From: Choanephora cucurbitarum
Taxonomy: Eukaryota; Mucoromycota; Mucoromycetes; Mucorales; Choanephoraceae
Direction of reading: 5' to 3'
Length of the DNA stretch: 64,000 nucleotides
NCBI GenBank assembly: GCA_025331435.1
Contig: JAIWNI010000124.1
Location: forward strand, 1-64,000
A program made the position numbers and the translations under genes. Below, one piece after another: positions 32,330 through 45,119 of this stretch (the first letter of the stretch is position 1; the number at the start of each line of letters is the position of its first letter). The notes beneath the pieces are model-generated. The model was not told the DNA's origin. It ran no database searches and saw nothing but the letters and a program-made list of their open reading frames with translations.

Positions 32330-32961
32330 TGGGTTCTCCCTCGGGATTTGAGCTAATTATCTATCTTTATCAATACAATTTACATAAAAGCTCACGAGTT
32401 ACAGATGTCAGTATAACTATGACTGATCACTATTTGACTTTGGTGGGTGTAATCTACATTTATTAGTCTCTTGGCTATACCAAGCATTTTATAGCTGCCT
32501 ATAACGCTAAACTTGGAACAAAGAAGTGTGGAAGAGTAACAATTTTGAGCTGATATGACAATTTAAGGCATGACTTGCTTTTCTTTGATTTTCTATTTTC
32601 CAAATGTTTGACTGAGGAAGGAGAAGAGAAAAACGAAGTTTTTAGGCTCAGCAAGTTGAGAGTCATCCGTGCTCAGACACGCTTTTCGTTTATTTTTCTT
32701 TTTAGCTCATGCTTTACTGCCTTATCCTACTGGCGATCAGCAAATATCTATAGAAGTGCTCATACAGCGCATCATATATCATAGCAACACAGTCGCATAT
32801 ATTCACTAGTGTCAGTGACATAAACCTGGTCTTTGGCCTTACTTGCCTCAGTGAGTTTGCCTCATCTCTTTTCCAGATCAGCAACATGGTTGTCATCGTC
32901 ACGCATGAAGGTCAAGAAGACTGCCTGTATGAGCCGCACTCGTATCAGTATGAACAATTTT
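32330..32961 (+). pseudogene. Family Y decayed coding region (C copy c)
   Basis: It begins MGSPSGFELIIYLYQYNLHK and continues with ITMTDHYLTLVGVIYIY, a stop, then HFIAAYNAKLGTKKCGRVTI. A later frame (32575-32784) is followed by a frame-shifted version of the 28131-28385 protein ending HSYQYEQF at 32961. Diverged copies align best in these frames, which is the main evidence of coding. Family unknown. Confidence 0.4.
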
Positions 32962-34165
32962 AGCTTACAGAGGTAAAAAAAAGGTATTGGTGCTTGGTCT
33001 TTTTTTTTTGGCTTTCAATTTTTTTTATGTCATTTAGAGCTTCATCAGGCTGTGTTGTACAGACTTGAAGGAGACAGACTTATACGATTGTCACTACAAA
33101 TGAGTATGCTAAATATGCACATACTAAGCAGAGACAAAGATACAATTTATTACAGTTTTCGAGCACAATGACGACAACAAAGAGGGTACATAAGGTGCTT
33201 ACAGCATAAGAGCATATTTCCAGTGGTATATACATACACAGATATATACTGATTGCAATATCATGCTAATATTGAGGATTACCACAGCTACTTCACTCGA
33301 CAAGACAAGTGAATACATCAAATAAGAAACAACAATGAAACCATCACAAACAATTGGACCTTAAGGAACAATGAAACCATTAGGGACAATAAACTGATGT
33401 GTTGGCTGATACGCTATGAAGCAGACTAAACCTTTACATTTGAAGAGTTGGAAAAAGCGTTTTTATACTATTGTGTTATATAAATTCAAAATTAAGTGGC
33501 AGATGTTACAAATCTGCCATGATGGACATGCATGATGCTGATAAGTGACAACAAGGAAATAGATTGACGCACACCATCACACGCCTTGTCTGACACTGTC
33601 TTTGTTCTTTTTTTTTATTGTGCAAATACTCCAAGCATAGCATGAGTGTCTATATGACAGAGATTCCATCATCATCATACTTTATTTCTTGCAGAAAAGC
33701 TGAATGTGATGATTGTGATGACATGGTTAGAGTGATGATACTTTGATGAAACTAATAGCATGGTCTGAGAACAGTGAAAGTAAAGAAAGAAATAGGCAAT
33801 AGTAGGTAGTGACAAATTGTCGATGATTGAATATATTTGATGTGTTTCCTAGTTGTCACTTTCATTGTGAGTAATGGTACACATATCATACTGTAATATG
33901 GCTTATGATATAGAAATAAAAATTATAAAGACAATGAAACTAATTTTATTATTTTCGATTTGTAAATTAACACTTTTTATTGTTATTTGTTATATGTATA
34001 TTCATAAGATTATCATCAGATACTTGACACCATATACTTGACACCAGATACTTGACACTAAATACTTAACCAAAAAAGATTATACTCAGTCAAATCATTC
34101 ACCTAGTCACCATCCTATCGTCAGCCTTTGGTTTCGCTTTCTGTTTTACGGAAAGCTACTCACAG
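32637..34165 (+). repeat. Right arm of the central palindrome
   Basis: It is the inverted partner of 26766-28465. The innermost 470 bp are nearly identical to the left arm. From about 33115 outward this arm instead matches C copies a and d almost perfectly, so a copy switch occurred near 33115. Confidence 0.8.
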
Positions 34166-34421
34166 GAGTAGCCGCGTGAAGGCAGCTGACCATGTACTCC
34201 CGCACCAACCTCCATCCAGGCCTCTGCTCTCCACTGGCAGCAGCTAGCACAAGACTTCGTCAATTAAAGTGCATTACTAGGACATGGCTGTCAATACCCG
34301 CATCATCGAATGGTGACGTCTACTATGGCGCACTCAGTTAGCGGACCGGCCTCGCACAACCATAGATGATGGAGCCATGAACATTCTAGCGAGAGTGACA
34401 GCCGCCGTTCGGGATCAAAAG
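34166..34421. other. 256-bp GC-rich conserved block (copy c)
   Basis: Same length as at 9750 and 46965. It differs from copy d at two sites (CCCGCACC for CCCACACC, TCAATACCC for TCAAAACCC). It has the same ACAG left flank, GTGAG right flank and boundary hairpin. Confidence 0.5.
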
Positions 34422-34554
34422 GTGAGAAAAGACAACCTATAGGGCTTTTAGTACAGAGCTACGTAGAAGCAAGAGACAAAACGTGATAGCTGTACTTACT
34501 TTTTCCTGTAATATTTCCGGGCCTTCTTAGATTGGTAAAAGTTGTGCAGGACTT

Positions 34555-34720
34555 GTAGAAAGAAGGAAAGAGGAAGAGAAAGGAAAGCATAACTTACCTT
34601 GACGCGATGAGTACATTTAACGAAAGCAAAAAAAGAAAAAGGAGATAGCGAAAGAAAGAGAAAATTGAAAAGACAAACAAAAAAAAAAGAATAGAGAGGA
34701 GAATGAATCAAAAGGTAAAT
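34555..34720 (+). repeat. Purine-rich tract (copy c)
   Basis: GA-rich low-complexity sequence equivalent to 10140-10300 with a different length. Confidence 0.6.
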
Positions 34721-34999
34721 AGGGAGGATGGCGCAACTAAACTTTATTTGTTTGATTTGGCCAGCAACGATTTAGAATAAATGAGCCAATCGAATGCATG
34801 CTTCTGACTTTTGACTTTTGGACGACCGAAATTAATAAAAAAAAGCAAAAAAAAAATGCATCCTATATCCGCATCGCTTAGTTATTACACATGAAAGCTA
34901 CGAGAAAACAAAATGAAAAAAAGAACAATTGAGGCTACAGTCCATTGGTATATGAAAGTAAATGCATATTAGGCAAGTGCCATCATAGAATAGTGTATG

Positions 35000-35160
35000 T
35001 ATATATACATATATATACTATTCATACGATGCAAAATAACCACTGAACAAGCTATTCATAGGCATATAGTTATAATAACAAGCTGGATTTCAGTAGAGAT
35101 GCAAGTAGTGTTGACATAATTAGGTATGGCAATCTTTATAAACAATATTTACATGTGCAA
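35000..35160 (+). pseudogene. Frame-shifted copy of the Fanzor-like fragment (copy c)
   Basis: It is homologous to 10570-10735, but AAGCTGGATTTC lacks one G relative to AAGTTGGGATTTC, which breaks the SW...RD frame. The CAAG|GTAAGC donor is kept. Confidence 0.3.
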
Positions 35161-35429
35161 GGTAAGCTAATTAATGTAGTGGTATCTGTAATGTAAGCTA
35201 TAGTATAAACAACTAGCAATATAAAGAAAGAAAGAAAAAAAGAGAGATATAAGAAGAGACAAAAAAGCTGAGAAAGAGACACCAAGCAAAAAAATGTAAC
35301 CAATACATACTGATCCAAGGCCTTTTATTTTCCAAGGCAATACTAATACTGTTAAGATACAATGACGCAAAGTAGCATGAGCTGGAATACAGTAACATTC
35401 AATGCAACTATCACTCTGGTCATTTCGTC

Positions 35430-35680
35430 TTACAACATGTCTTGACAATTTGTGCTCGTCAGTCTAAGGCATGATGTGGTTACAGTACAAGATTCACTTG
35501 CATCTAGTGTAGTCTGCATAACCTGATATATAGTGTAATCCGAAATGTCAATCAAAAGTACACGGCCATACATATACACTTTTATCCCTATCAACAACAT
35601 GCCATGGATAATACTTTTGCCAGTGATGTGTCCAAACAACGGCTCAACAGATAAAGCTAGACAAGCAAGTCCTTTTTCGT
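35430..35680 (-). pseudogene. Family P frame (C copy c)
   Basis: Same 69-codon frame, stop and lack of indels as in the other copies, with about a dozen amino-acid differences from copy e (for example GKSIIHGMLLIG). It is the most diverged of the five, so its open frame is the most informative. Confidence 0.45.
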
Positions 35681-36059
35681 TCTTGTGTCAGTCATGTTGT
35701 TATCCATACTCATGCTTATTGCTCTACATCAATCAGTTACATGAGGTTGGTGAATCCGATGTATGGAACAAACATTCTGTGCAAACAACTAGTTGCCTGC
35801 AAGCCTCTGCTCTGAATATGCCACCATCAGTCTCTTTACCGGTAACACATTGTTTTCCGGCTTACAGCTTCTTGCTTACTGTATTGTCTTTGTTTCTCGT
35901 GCATCCATTACTAAGCTGTGTACTCGCAACTGTCTACACTTGGCAATTCTTTTGTGTATACACCGTATCGCCATCTTGACACACATCTTCCAAAGCATGC
36001 ATTCCTCTCTTTTCTTTTTTTTTAGTTTTCCTGTTATGACTTGTGACATAGCTATGTGC

Positions 36060-36876
36060 AAGCAACACTTACGCTTTGTATATATATTCCAGCTTACTGA
36101 TCAGTACCTGTCATGCACTCATGTTGGTCCTCACTCTGACCAGGATCTTGCCATCCAGTGTCATCACGAAGGTTGAACTGGTCCAAAAGAAGAGTGGTCA
36201 GCGCTTTCTGTGTGTGAACCTGACTTTGCATAACTTACTATGGCTGTTGCATATAAAGGGTTGACAGGAGTAAAAGAGAGTTATGCTAGAAGCGCCATAG
36301 GCGGGGAAAAAGACAAACACACACTGAAACTCTAAATCAAACTCCGTCGGAAAATAAAATAACAGCCCAGCAGATTACAGTGCTGTGTAACTGACAACGA
36401 CATGATCGTGTCCTCCAGAAGCTCTGATGAGCTGAAGCAAAAGCAAGAAAATGGTATACAAGTGTTAAGCAGTACAAGTAGAGTAGCAAGGCATAGAAGA
36501 AAGGAGGAGAAGAAAAAAGAAAAGTTAGCCAGAAGGATCAGATGTTTGAGCGGATCCCCGAACAGGTCAATGACTGATCCCAGAGTGTGAGTTGCTCGGA
36601 TGCACAACTTGTCAGTGGTACACGTCAGAGAAATAAGAGTCAGAGACATAAGAGTCAAAGTAAAGCAAGATGAGTAAGGAAAAGGGTTTTTGAAAAAGAA
36701 AAGAAACCTGTGAAACGAGAAACCATCACAGTCTCATGGGTTACAAAGGAGGATAAGTGCAAGTGATGGGAACGCATGGAGTCATACAAGAGATGCAATG
36801 AGTAGAGTAGGGTCAACAAACATGATAATGCAAATTGTTTAGACGAGTTGGAAACGCGGTGAGCAAAAAGTAACAT
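36060..36876 (-). pseudogene. Family X decayed coding region (C copy c)
   Basis: It contains the pieces SFVTHETVMV (frame 36655-36876), TDKLCIRATHTLGSVIDL (frame 36332-36658) and an MTP-type piece near 36168 changed to HWMA-like readings (CCATCCAGTGTCAT). It lies upstream of P on the same strand, as in other copies. Confidence 0.4.
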
Positions 36877-37270
36877 ATTCTGAAAGTAATCGGATCCAAT
36901 TGTGATACATGGATCCAGTGAGGTATATCATGATGGTCAGAGACATTTCATTGTTGAGTGATAAAGATATTCACGTATACATATGATTGAAGTAATAATG
37001 ATATTGTGCTAAAACAAGGTTCATTGAAACCTCACTTATTGTGACAACAGTCTTGACCTCATTTTATCCAGAATAGCTGCTTTCAGAGACAGACTCGAAT
37101 GGTGTCAGCCATATACATGCTCAAGCTATCATTTAGTCTTTTTCAATTTCTAGTAAGCTCAAGTGTTTTATGCCACTAGTATTTGCCTAAATCAACACGC
37201 ATTGCAATCATATCAGCAATAGAGTATATGTTGTCGAAGCGAATCTCAGCTTAGGCATGCACATCCGATA

Positions 37271-37330
37271 CAGTAGTCCGCTTGAATCAAGCTTATCTGA
37301 TCTAAGAGTGCGCTCAATCTAAAAGTGAGA
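37271..37330 (+). repeat. Transposon end motif
   Basis: CAGTAGTCCGCTTGAATC follows TA. It is the same end as at position 71 and the left end of the possible 18.3-kb element ending at 55536. Confidence 0.65.
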
Positions 37331-38036
37331 CTTTTGGGAACATAAACATCTTATAAAAGCGACTATTGTAATGAGACTGGAAAGAACAATCAAATGGCAA
37401 AGAACAATGAAGCCCTAAAGAGCAATGAATCCAAAAAGCTTACGTAAAACAATGATCGTGCATGAACTGCCATGGTGATGTGTTATGCTGTAGTCTGTTA
37501 TAGTAATATCAAACACACACACAAATAACGAGTCTAAACAGAAAAACGATTAGGCATCATACCACTGAATAAACTAGACTAAATGAGCTGCGTTGACTTG
37601 TTTCTGCCCAAGAAACATATACAACTGAATGAAGTAGATGGTCAAAAAGCCATAGTTTACAAGTTTAGTGGAGAGCTAAATTTGTGATTCTGTTGTCTAC
37701 AGTCATGTCATGTGCGATGAGCAAAATATGGTTCTAAAACAAACATGGTCAATCACCGTTGTTGGCTTGTCATGAAAACATGTAGTCCCGTGAAATAAGC
37801 TATCTGCTAATGAAGAATATCAATGCTCTCTGTGAATAACTACTTGTCGCCTCTAACAAGAGCCATTTAGCAGCTAATAAAGACAATAGTAGCATTGTTT
37901 GCTCTACTTGATCATCTGGCCACAACTGATGGTCATTACTGGGTGTCGAGCGATTGACTGGCTAAACCTACTGACAAGCTGGCAACTGTCCTTGTGCTAG
38001 CATGGTCTTCAAAGCATCCTGAGCACTTCTCGTATA

Positions 38037-38100
38037 CAGTAGTTGCTCGATTTAAGAATATATGATTTAAGGGTATGCTCAATATAAAAGTATATTTCTA
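38037..38100 (+). repeat. Internal transposon-end-like motif
   Basis: The duplicate of the motif at 838, with its inverted partner ending at 54768. Confidence 0.5.
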
Positions 38101-38920
38101 AAGACTATGCACACCATTAAATAAAGCGGCTATTGTACTTGTAAGGATATGTTCGACTGGTAGCTATGATGTGCTTTATAAAGGTTGTCACCAACCCTTA
38201 ACAAAGAGCACCAAGTTCTTATTCTGTTACGAATAAAACAAAAAAGATTTACTTTTGGAATAAACTATCATCTACTTATTTTTATTATAAAAAAGGGGTC
38301 CTTGGGACTATTTTTAAGGTCTAGAGCTATTTCGAGTCATAAAAAGTAGAAATAGCTTGAAAAAGGCATCTCTAAACACATTTCGCAAACACATAATTTT
38401 ACTTATGATATGAAAAGTATTTATTTAAACAATTTGGCCTAATTTCCATCGGCTTGATTAAATTAAATACCAAACCAAATCCACCTTTAAACATTATTTT
38501 TTCCACACCTATTCATCTGTATGCAACTCTACAATATCGCAAAAACAAAGCAGAATTATCTCTTTCCGATGGTGTACAAAACGTATTTGGTCATATTTGA
38601 GGGCCATTTAAGGCTTTTTTTTAGAAGGGTTTATTCTGGGTCAAGTGAGAGCTTTTGAGTTATAGAAGGAACTAAAGCCGCTGATTGACTAGATTTCAAC
38701 ATCATCACTCAAAATACAAACTTTGGCTGTTTACACCAATTTGGTTGTGCGTGATGGTGATGCTGTTGTTTTCTGTTAAATAGACCATTTTATCCAGTCG
38801 AACACAAGAGTATATATGGTTATTAGTATTGATCTAATACGGCTATCTCACTATATCATTCATCAGTCAAGTTCTATGGGGAAATCGCGCAATATAACAC
38901 ATTAGGTTCCTATACAACGC

Positions 38921-39420
38921 AAGTTTTGAATGCTTACTCAGTGTGAAGCGTTACGAAAAATAGGATTTGAGTCGTATTCAAGAAAGGTAGGATAATGCAC
39001 AATGTATGCACAGCAGACAAGACAAAATATCTAGCAATTAATGGTTTACAAATTACGGTTGTCATCGTTATTAACACCCCACCAAATGCTTGTCATACTC
39101 TTCTTTGTGCTTTACATTGTGATAAACAATTTTACAACATGCCTATTTGAATTATGAAGATTACAATTTGCAGTGTTAATCGAGTTGATAGTGGTTATCT
39201 TCACCATTGATTTCCATAAAGTCTTGCAATGCAGTTTTTAAATATGGATTAGGTAATAAGAGACTCTCAAAATCATGATACTGTTAAGCAAAAGACTGCA
39301 AACAAACTGTTGTAAGAAAAGCTGGATACATTCAATTTCTGAATTTATGTCTTTTTCTATTGTCCTTCAGGTATACACATAATCTATCATTCCGGTCTTG
39401 ATCAAGCGAGTCTGATACAG
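38921..39420. other. AT-rich stretch without a recognised gene
   Basis: The duplicate of 1721-2223. Nothing recognised. Confidence 0.4.
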
Positions 39421-40170
39421 TTGGCTATCCAATCACTATCATTGGTGCTTGGAATTTATTGTCATATTGATGAGCTACGTCTCATTGGCAAAAATGCCTT
39501 TGACTTACATTGGGGTCACTCATTGCATCTCTCACCTAGTCACAGGTATCGTCATCACCTGCGCCTTTCTGCACTTGCATCTCATCAGGTTGTAGTACTT
39601 TGTCACTTCAACTACCTTTTTGATATCCATGTATGTATTCAAGCTAGATCATATTGAGCTTTGTGCTTTTGATATACTTTGCTGACAAGCTGTGCATTTG
39701 AGCAACTCACCCATTGAGATCCGCCATTAACCTAATCTGAGTTTGTCTCAACCACACGATCCTCTCTGCCAACTTTCTCTTTCCTCTTTTTGTCATTCTT
39801 TATGAACTACTGAACTCAACTAAAGCATTGTTCATGCGGTTTGGTTTATCAAATAGCTTCAAAAATAATCATAGTGATGGTCACACAAGACAATCGATCT
39901 TGTGGATGCTTTCATTCTCCGACGGAGTTTGAATCCTTTCTCTTCATTTCATTGTGAGTTCTGATAAGGTTGTTCTATTGTATCATACCACTCTATAAAT
40001 GCACTAGCATATTGATGAAAATGTCTTTAGCAGTATACACTGTCAATGAAGAGCACTCTTCAGGCAAGCCTAACCATAGTGATGACTCCCGAAGGCAAGA
40101 TCCCAAATAAACTGATGACCACCCGGAAACAACGACGTGTATACAGCAGACAAATAAAAGTCTATACTTG
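39421..40170 (+). pseudogene. Family X decayed coding region (block A copy 2)
   Basis: Its 78-codon opening frame and its VMTPEGKI piece (ATG at 40082) are identical to 2224-2972. See that entry for the match with block C. Confidence 0.4.
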
Positions 40171-41032
40171 ATCCGCTAACTATAAGCGTATGTAAAAGCA
40201 TCAAAAGCCAGCCATGTTATCAACACAGATAGGCCTGTGTCTTGCGTGATAGATGTCTGAATAATACTCTACAGAGTTGATAAAAACAAAGGCTTCATAG
40301 CCAACTGCATAAATTTAACTGAAATTTTGGCAAGTAGTTGCTTCATTCAAATACAAAATAGTCTGTCCAGATCAAAGAATGATGTACGTTTGCAGTAGCA
40401 GTGGATCAAGTGCTTCTGTCAGTTTCCTGATAGTATGTATTGCTGATATAGTATACGACTGAGATATATATAAGAGACAGTAAAGCATAAAGAAGCCGAG
40501 AAGTCAGTAAATTTACTTTGTGATAGAGGGAATTTGTTTTAGAGAATTATAATTGATACGTTTTCGTGATATTTCTTTATAGTGTGTAAGGCTCAAATTT
40601 AAATCAGGCAATTAGATTATGTATATTGTTCCTTTTGATGAAAAATAAAATTATGTATTTGACAGAATAGTTGCTAATAAACCTCTTTCATCTGTATTTT
40701 TTGTCAAGCGTCAAGAGCAATAGTATTAGGCAAGATGAAGCATTCATAAACAAACTAAAGAGAAGTTTAACAGCCAGAGAACTTGTTTAAGAATAAGTTT
40801 TAGTAAATAAAAATTACTTTACTTAGACAGTAGACATTTACACAGAACTATTCTCATGTTGTAAATCACAATACTCACATTCAAATAGAAAAGTAGAAGA
40901 CAATTTATTTACTGATGCGAATATTAATATTTGGAAAAATTGATGATTTTATAGTCATTAAAAAGGCTAAACAACGGACAAAACAATATGTAGTAAAATA
41001 CTTTTGGGAAATATTGCGAGTTAGTAAATGAC
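40171..41032. other. AT-rich stretch without a recognised gene
   Basis: The duplicate of 2973-3835; no gene. Confidence 0.4.
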
Positions 41033-41636
41033 AGGACAAGAAAGACATCGATTTATTACATGTGGCAAAAACCAGCACAGCCAACAACAGAAAGAAAAAC
41101 CTTCAAACACAAGCAGACGACAAACAAACAGGAGAGCACACAGCAAAAAGGACAGCACAAAGTAGAGGACATACAAAGAGAAGAGCAAACAGCAGACAAC
41201 AATGCGAGACAGCACACAGCAGAAAGAAACAAGCACAGAGCAAAGAGACACACAGACGAGCACACAGCAAAGAACTCACATCATGGAGACAAACACCAAG
41301 CACACAGCAGAGAAACAAAGATAGCACAGAGCAAAAAGAAATGGACAAACAGCAAGGAGACACACAGGTAAACACAGACCACAAACAAAGGAAGGTGCAC
41401 ACAGCTGAGAGAGACAAGCACACAGCACACAGCAAACAGAGAGAGCACACAGCAAACAGAGAGACAGAGAGAGAGCGCAGCAAAAAAACCGCAGACAAGA
41501 AACAGCGAGTGAAGAACACACAGACAAAGAACAACAAGCAAAAAACCAGCACAGAGACAAAAAAAACGACAGGCCAAGACAACAACAGACAGAGAGAGCG
41601 TAACAGAACAGAAGGAAACACCGAACGAAAGAGACC
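41033..41636 (+). repeat. T-poor CA/GA-rich block (second copy)
   Basis: The duplicate of 3836-4440, differing by single-base indels that change which long frames are open. That again argues the frames are not genes. Confidence 0.8.
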
Positions 41637-41678
41637 TAATACCAGCACGAAAGCAAGAAGCAGCAAGCACTTGATTTA

Positions 41679-41751
41679 CCGACCTACCATCCACTTATAA
41701 ACCGACCAACCAACCACTAAAAATTCCGACCTACCAACCACTTATTATTTT
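41679..41751 (+). repeat. Three tandem ~24-bp units (second copy)
   Basis: Units start with CCGACC at 41679, 41702 and 41726, as at 4482-4554. Confidence 0.75.
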
Positions 41752-41759
41752 ACAACAGC

Positions 41760-42407
41760 TTACAATGGCAATGCTGCCTTCATATCGGTGATGAAGTCAT
41801 TCGAGAATGCTCCATCATCCGTGGCAACGCCAGCTTCTAAGAGCGCAGCAGCCATTTCGCGTATGAAGGCAGCCCAGAAGACGCCGTCATCATCAGGTGC
41901 AATGCAGACCTCGGCAACTACAGATGTAGGCTTTGATTTTGCATTGGCAACCCCAGTCAGATATCTGCTGTGATACAAGCTCAGGCACTGACGCTTCTTG
42001 CGACAAAGCGATTGAAGAATCATCCGGTCATCGAATTCCGGTTGTGTCTGCTGAACACTAAGAATAGATGCCGGAGCCTCATCAACCTTGAAAGAATCAT
42101 CTGCCAAGCTGGCATCATCTTTAACTTTGCCTTCCACTGGACGAACCACAGGACTTGGTAAAGGACTCCAGTCAGGACTTTCCGGTCTGGTATAAGTCCA
42201 GGGAACATTGTAATGCTGCTCAAGTGCTGCTGCTATTCTTGTTTCTTCTTCGATTTTGAGCTTGCAATTTTCTACTAAGAGAACCTTTGCTGTGTACAAA
42301 GCGAGGTATAGATATGCTATCAAGATATACTTTGAGCAAAAGAACCAGAAGAGTTGGCGAAAGAAAAACGCGAAAAGAAAAAAGGCGGACAAGAACAAGT
42401 GATGCAT
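41760..42407 (-). CDS. Unknown acidic/proline-rich protein (215 residues)
   Basis: This is the longest credible gene in the window. Residues 3-24 and 27-45 are hydrophobic, suggesting a signal anchor or paired membrane segments. Residues 53-66 are charged, 73-90 are Pro/Ser-rich (TRPESPDWSPLPSP), 94-127 are acidic, and a basic RKKRQ lies at 136-140. Residues 172-190 and 197-214 are similar blocks (DDGVF...MAAAL and DDGAF...MKAAL), an internal repeat. GC is higher than in flanking DNA. A TATA-like GTATATAC lies about 30 bp upstream. The copy at 4563-5126 is out of frame for the first 28 codons, so the true start could be residue 29 (Met absent there; Ile-Ala-Tyr follows) and the N-terminal part remains uncertain. 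No family recognised; no neighbouring gene suggests a role. Confidence 0.5.
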   Translation of the reverse strand: MHHLFLSAFFLFAFFFRQLFWFFCSKYILIAYLYLALYTAKVLLVENCKLKIEEETRIAAALEQHYNVPWTYTRPESPDWSPLPSPVVRPVEGKVKDDASLADDSFKVDEAPASILSVQQTQPEFDDRMILQSLCRKKRQCLSLYHSRYLTGVANAKSKPTSVVAEVCIAPDDDGVFWAAFIREMAAALLEAGVATDDGAFSNDFITDMKAALPL

Positions 42408-42433
42408 TTCGTTTTAACTAGTTGATATGTATT

Positions 42434-42441
42434 GTATATAC
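42434..42441 (-). promoter_or_regulatory. TATA-like box of the 215-codon gene
   Basis: GTATATAC lies about 27-34 bp upstream of the ATG at 42405-42407 on the minus strand. Suggestive only in AT-rich DNA. Confidence 0.2.
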
Positions 42442-42461
42442 GATAGCGAATAAAGTGAAAG

Positions 42462-44636
42462 AAAGAGGAATAAAAAAGAAAAATAGATTAGAAGGGAAAA
42501 AAAAAGAGATTAAAGTAATGTTTACAAAAATACAAAGCCCGCATTACAAGGGGGACTTTTTTTGTGAGGTCTACAAATGGCGTAATCATGCGTGTATGTA
42601 GTATTTGGCTGCTGAAGAAAACCCTTTAAATTGCTTAAGCGAAAAAAAAAACACTTCATCGCGTATTTCTTGAGGGATGCTGTAGAGTAACATTAAAATG
42701 ATAAGCAGATTGATACCATTTCAGGACAATATATAGTTTTAGACTGACTTGAATGAGTCAATTCATATAACAAAGATAATAATAAAATGATTATATGTTT
42801 GAATAGGCTAAATATTTAGGTCCAATCGATCAACTGTTATTTGATACCGATATATGTATCTAAATGATTTGCTGTGTAGTTCTTTCAGAAAATTCCTAAT
42901 ACTAAATTCTCTAAAATGAAAGCCCGTTACAAATTTTATCAACCATTTGAATTTTTCAAGACATAAGATTAGTTATAAATTGTTTAAAGGGCAATAAAAA
43001 AAGTAAGATGATTACATCCGCAAAAATATAGTAGTCCTCATCTGCCCCTATCATTTTGCCACTCGGCTAAAAATCGCAAGGTGGAAAACGAATGCATTAT
43101 AGTCCTCAAGCTAAGGATGTTTAGCATGATATTTGCTCGATCTGGGAGTTTGGTCTTGTGAATTCAAGTTGATTTCCAACATTAAAATGTTATTTGCTTG
43201 ACTTCATGACTCTTGCAAGAGTGCAATCCTAAAATAAAAAGAATCAAACCATTGAATTAAACTTTAGTTCGTCCCAAGCTAGTTGATTTTAAGCTAGCTC
43301 TGTTGTCTTGATTGACGCCTAACTACTGAGATTATTTTTTACTTATTTCGCGACACTTTAGTTTTTTTTTTTTGCGATGTAGGTTATTGAGTTTGAATAT
43401 ATGTAATAGACAATGGTAGGCGTGATGAACCGTCTTCTATCAGGCTATGGACATCTTACGACTTGTTTTAGAATTGCTTCACTTGTTCAAGTGCGCTAAA
43501 ATAAACATTGTTTTTATATTTGAATTTGTTTTATGATTACAACAATGCTCTGATCATATTGTCTATCAAACTATATATTTTATAACAAAAGTTTGATAAT
43601 AGAAGCTTCAAATAAATAGATTTGTTTCCTATATTTTTAATCTTTTTTTCTTGCTTGACTTTAGTTGCTTTGTAAAGCTTATAGTAACAATTAAAACAGA
43701 TGTTTGCCATTCTTAACTTGTGTTTCCACTGTTTATACAGAACATACAAATACTGCTTATTTCACTGTTAAACAACGATGAGAGTATTTAAAGTATTCGA
43801 TGCACAACATCCAATAAAACCGCACTGTGGATGATAAGCAATAGTACATAGTTGCAATGTAACCTATAGTTGTCGATATATTAACAAACTGACTTTACAT
43901 TACCTACCAAAACCATTCTTTGATGGCAACACAATATTGTAGAAGACTATAACTGAATAAACAGCAGCCACGAAATATAAAGTATTTGTTGCTGTATATT
44001 TGCTATAACTGGATAACTAGATGCTGTACGTATTTTTTCACAACTATCTAAAATTTCATTGGTTTTTACAAGCAGCATACGACGCAAAATAACGAACAAA
44101 TTTTCAGGCAACTGCTTGTTATTCCTTGAATCAATAACCAAGGATTTTATGCAAAAACCAAATTTCAATTTTTCAAATCCATTATTAGATTAAACTAATT
44201 TGATAGAAATGATCTCTTAAATTTTATTGCACATTTCGAAAGAAGACTGTATTTTGTTCCAAAGAGTTATTTTGTAATTGGCTTGTTTTATTGTAGTTGA
44301 CTAAATTACCAGCTAATCATTTTCATTTTGTAAAGTCTTACGCTTAATTTATAATATACTATATCAATTTTGCTCCAACAAGCAATATAAACTATGACTG
44401 ACAATGTAACAAGGGACTTGTATACAACTTCAATTTTGTACAGATAAGAATTTTACTCGTACTATTTACTCTTTATTAAGTGACAATTGTCAAATCGACC
44501 GCTCCAAGATTATTCTTTTTTCTGTTTAGTTTTCAAAATGACTCATCACTGTATCTCAGTCCAGTCATAACAAAGCAAATCCTTTCCTTTGTCTACACGG
44601 GATTTTATTGCTATATTTCAGATTTCAACTGATGTG
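42462..44636. other. 2.2 kb without a recognised gene (second copy)
   Basis: The duplicate of 5262-7436, with minus-strand frames at 43537-43749 and 43947-44168 unchanged from the first copy and not otherwise supported. Confidence 0.4.
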
Positions 44637-44638
44637 TA

Positions 44639-44739
44639 TAGTCATTCCCCGGTTTAGCGAACAAGACTTAGGGAACGACATTGATTTAGGGAACATCGTC
44701 GGCGAAATCAAGACCGTCCCAAAAATTGGGAGATGACTG
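44639..44739. mobile_element. 101-bp MITE (second copy)
   Basis: Identical in ends, size and TA flanks to the element at 7439-7539. The insertion predates the unit duplication. Confidence 0.65.
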
Positions 44740-45119
44740 TAATCTTTTACTCTTATCAAAAAACTGCCTTTTATCTATTGTTACATTCAATCGTCTATGT
44801 ATTCTGAGATAATTTGGATTTTGAGATTAAGCATTCTATTATTGTATTCTTTTATACAATGAAAAGGTGCTCATTCGATATATAGATTGTTAATATTTAT
44901 AACTTTAAGCCAGTTAGCATATAGCAAAATACTATGTGTTTGTTGGTTAGAAGATCAATATCTATTTTTGATGTATCAACACTATTAGAGAAATTTAAAG
45001 TGTATTCAGTGGTGCATTATTGGATCTTACCTTTGCTATAGCATGATATCTTGTAGAGCCGTGCTATCAAGCGCACCATAATCACACCTAGTATTATGTA
45101 GTAGAGTGTACTGCCACAT

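Larger units (their letters stand above)
37201..38920 (+). repeat. Long terminal-type repeat arm (left, second copy)
   Basis: It is almost identical to 1-1720 and inverted relative to about 53918-55536. In the 38720-39060 stretch this copy agrees with the B-element versions where 1520-1880 does not. Confidence 0.7.

Noticed and set aside
32400..32560. hAT-type transposase from the TDHYLTL piece of family Y
   Set aside because: The superficial similarity to the TDxWTS region is not accompanied by the other hAT motifs.
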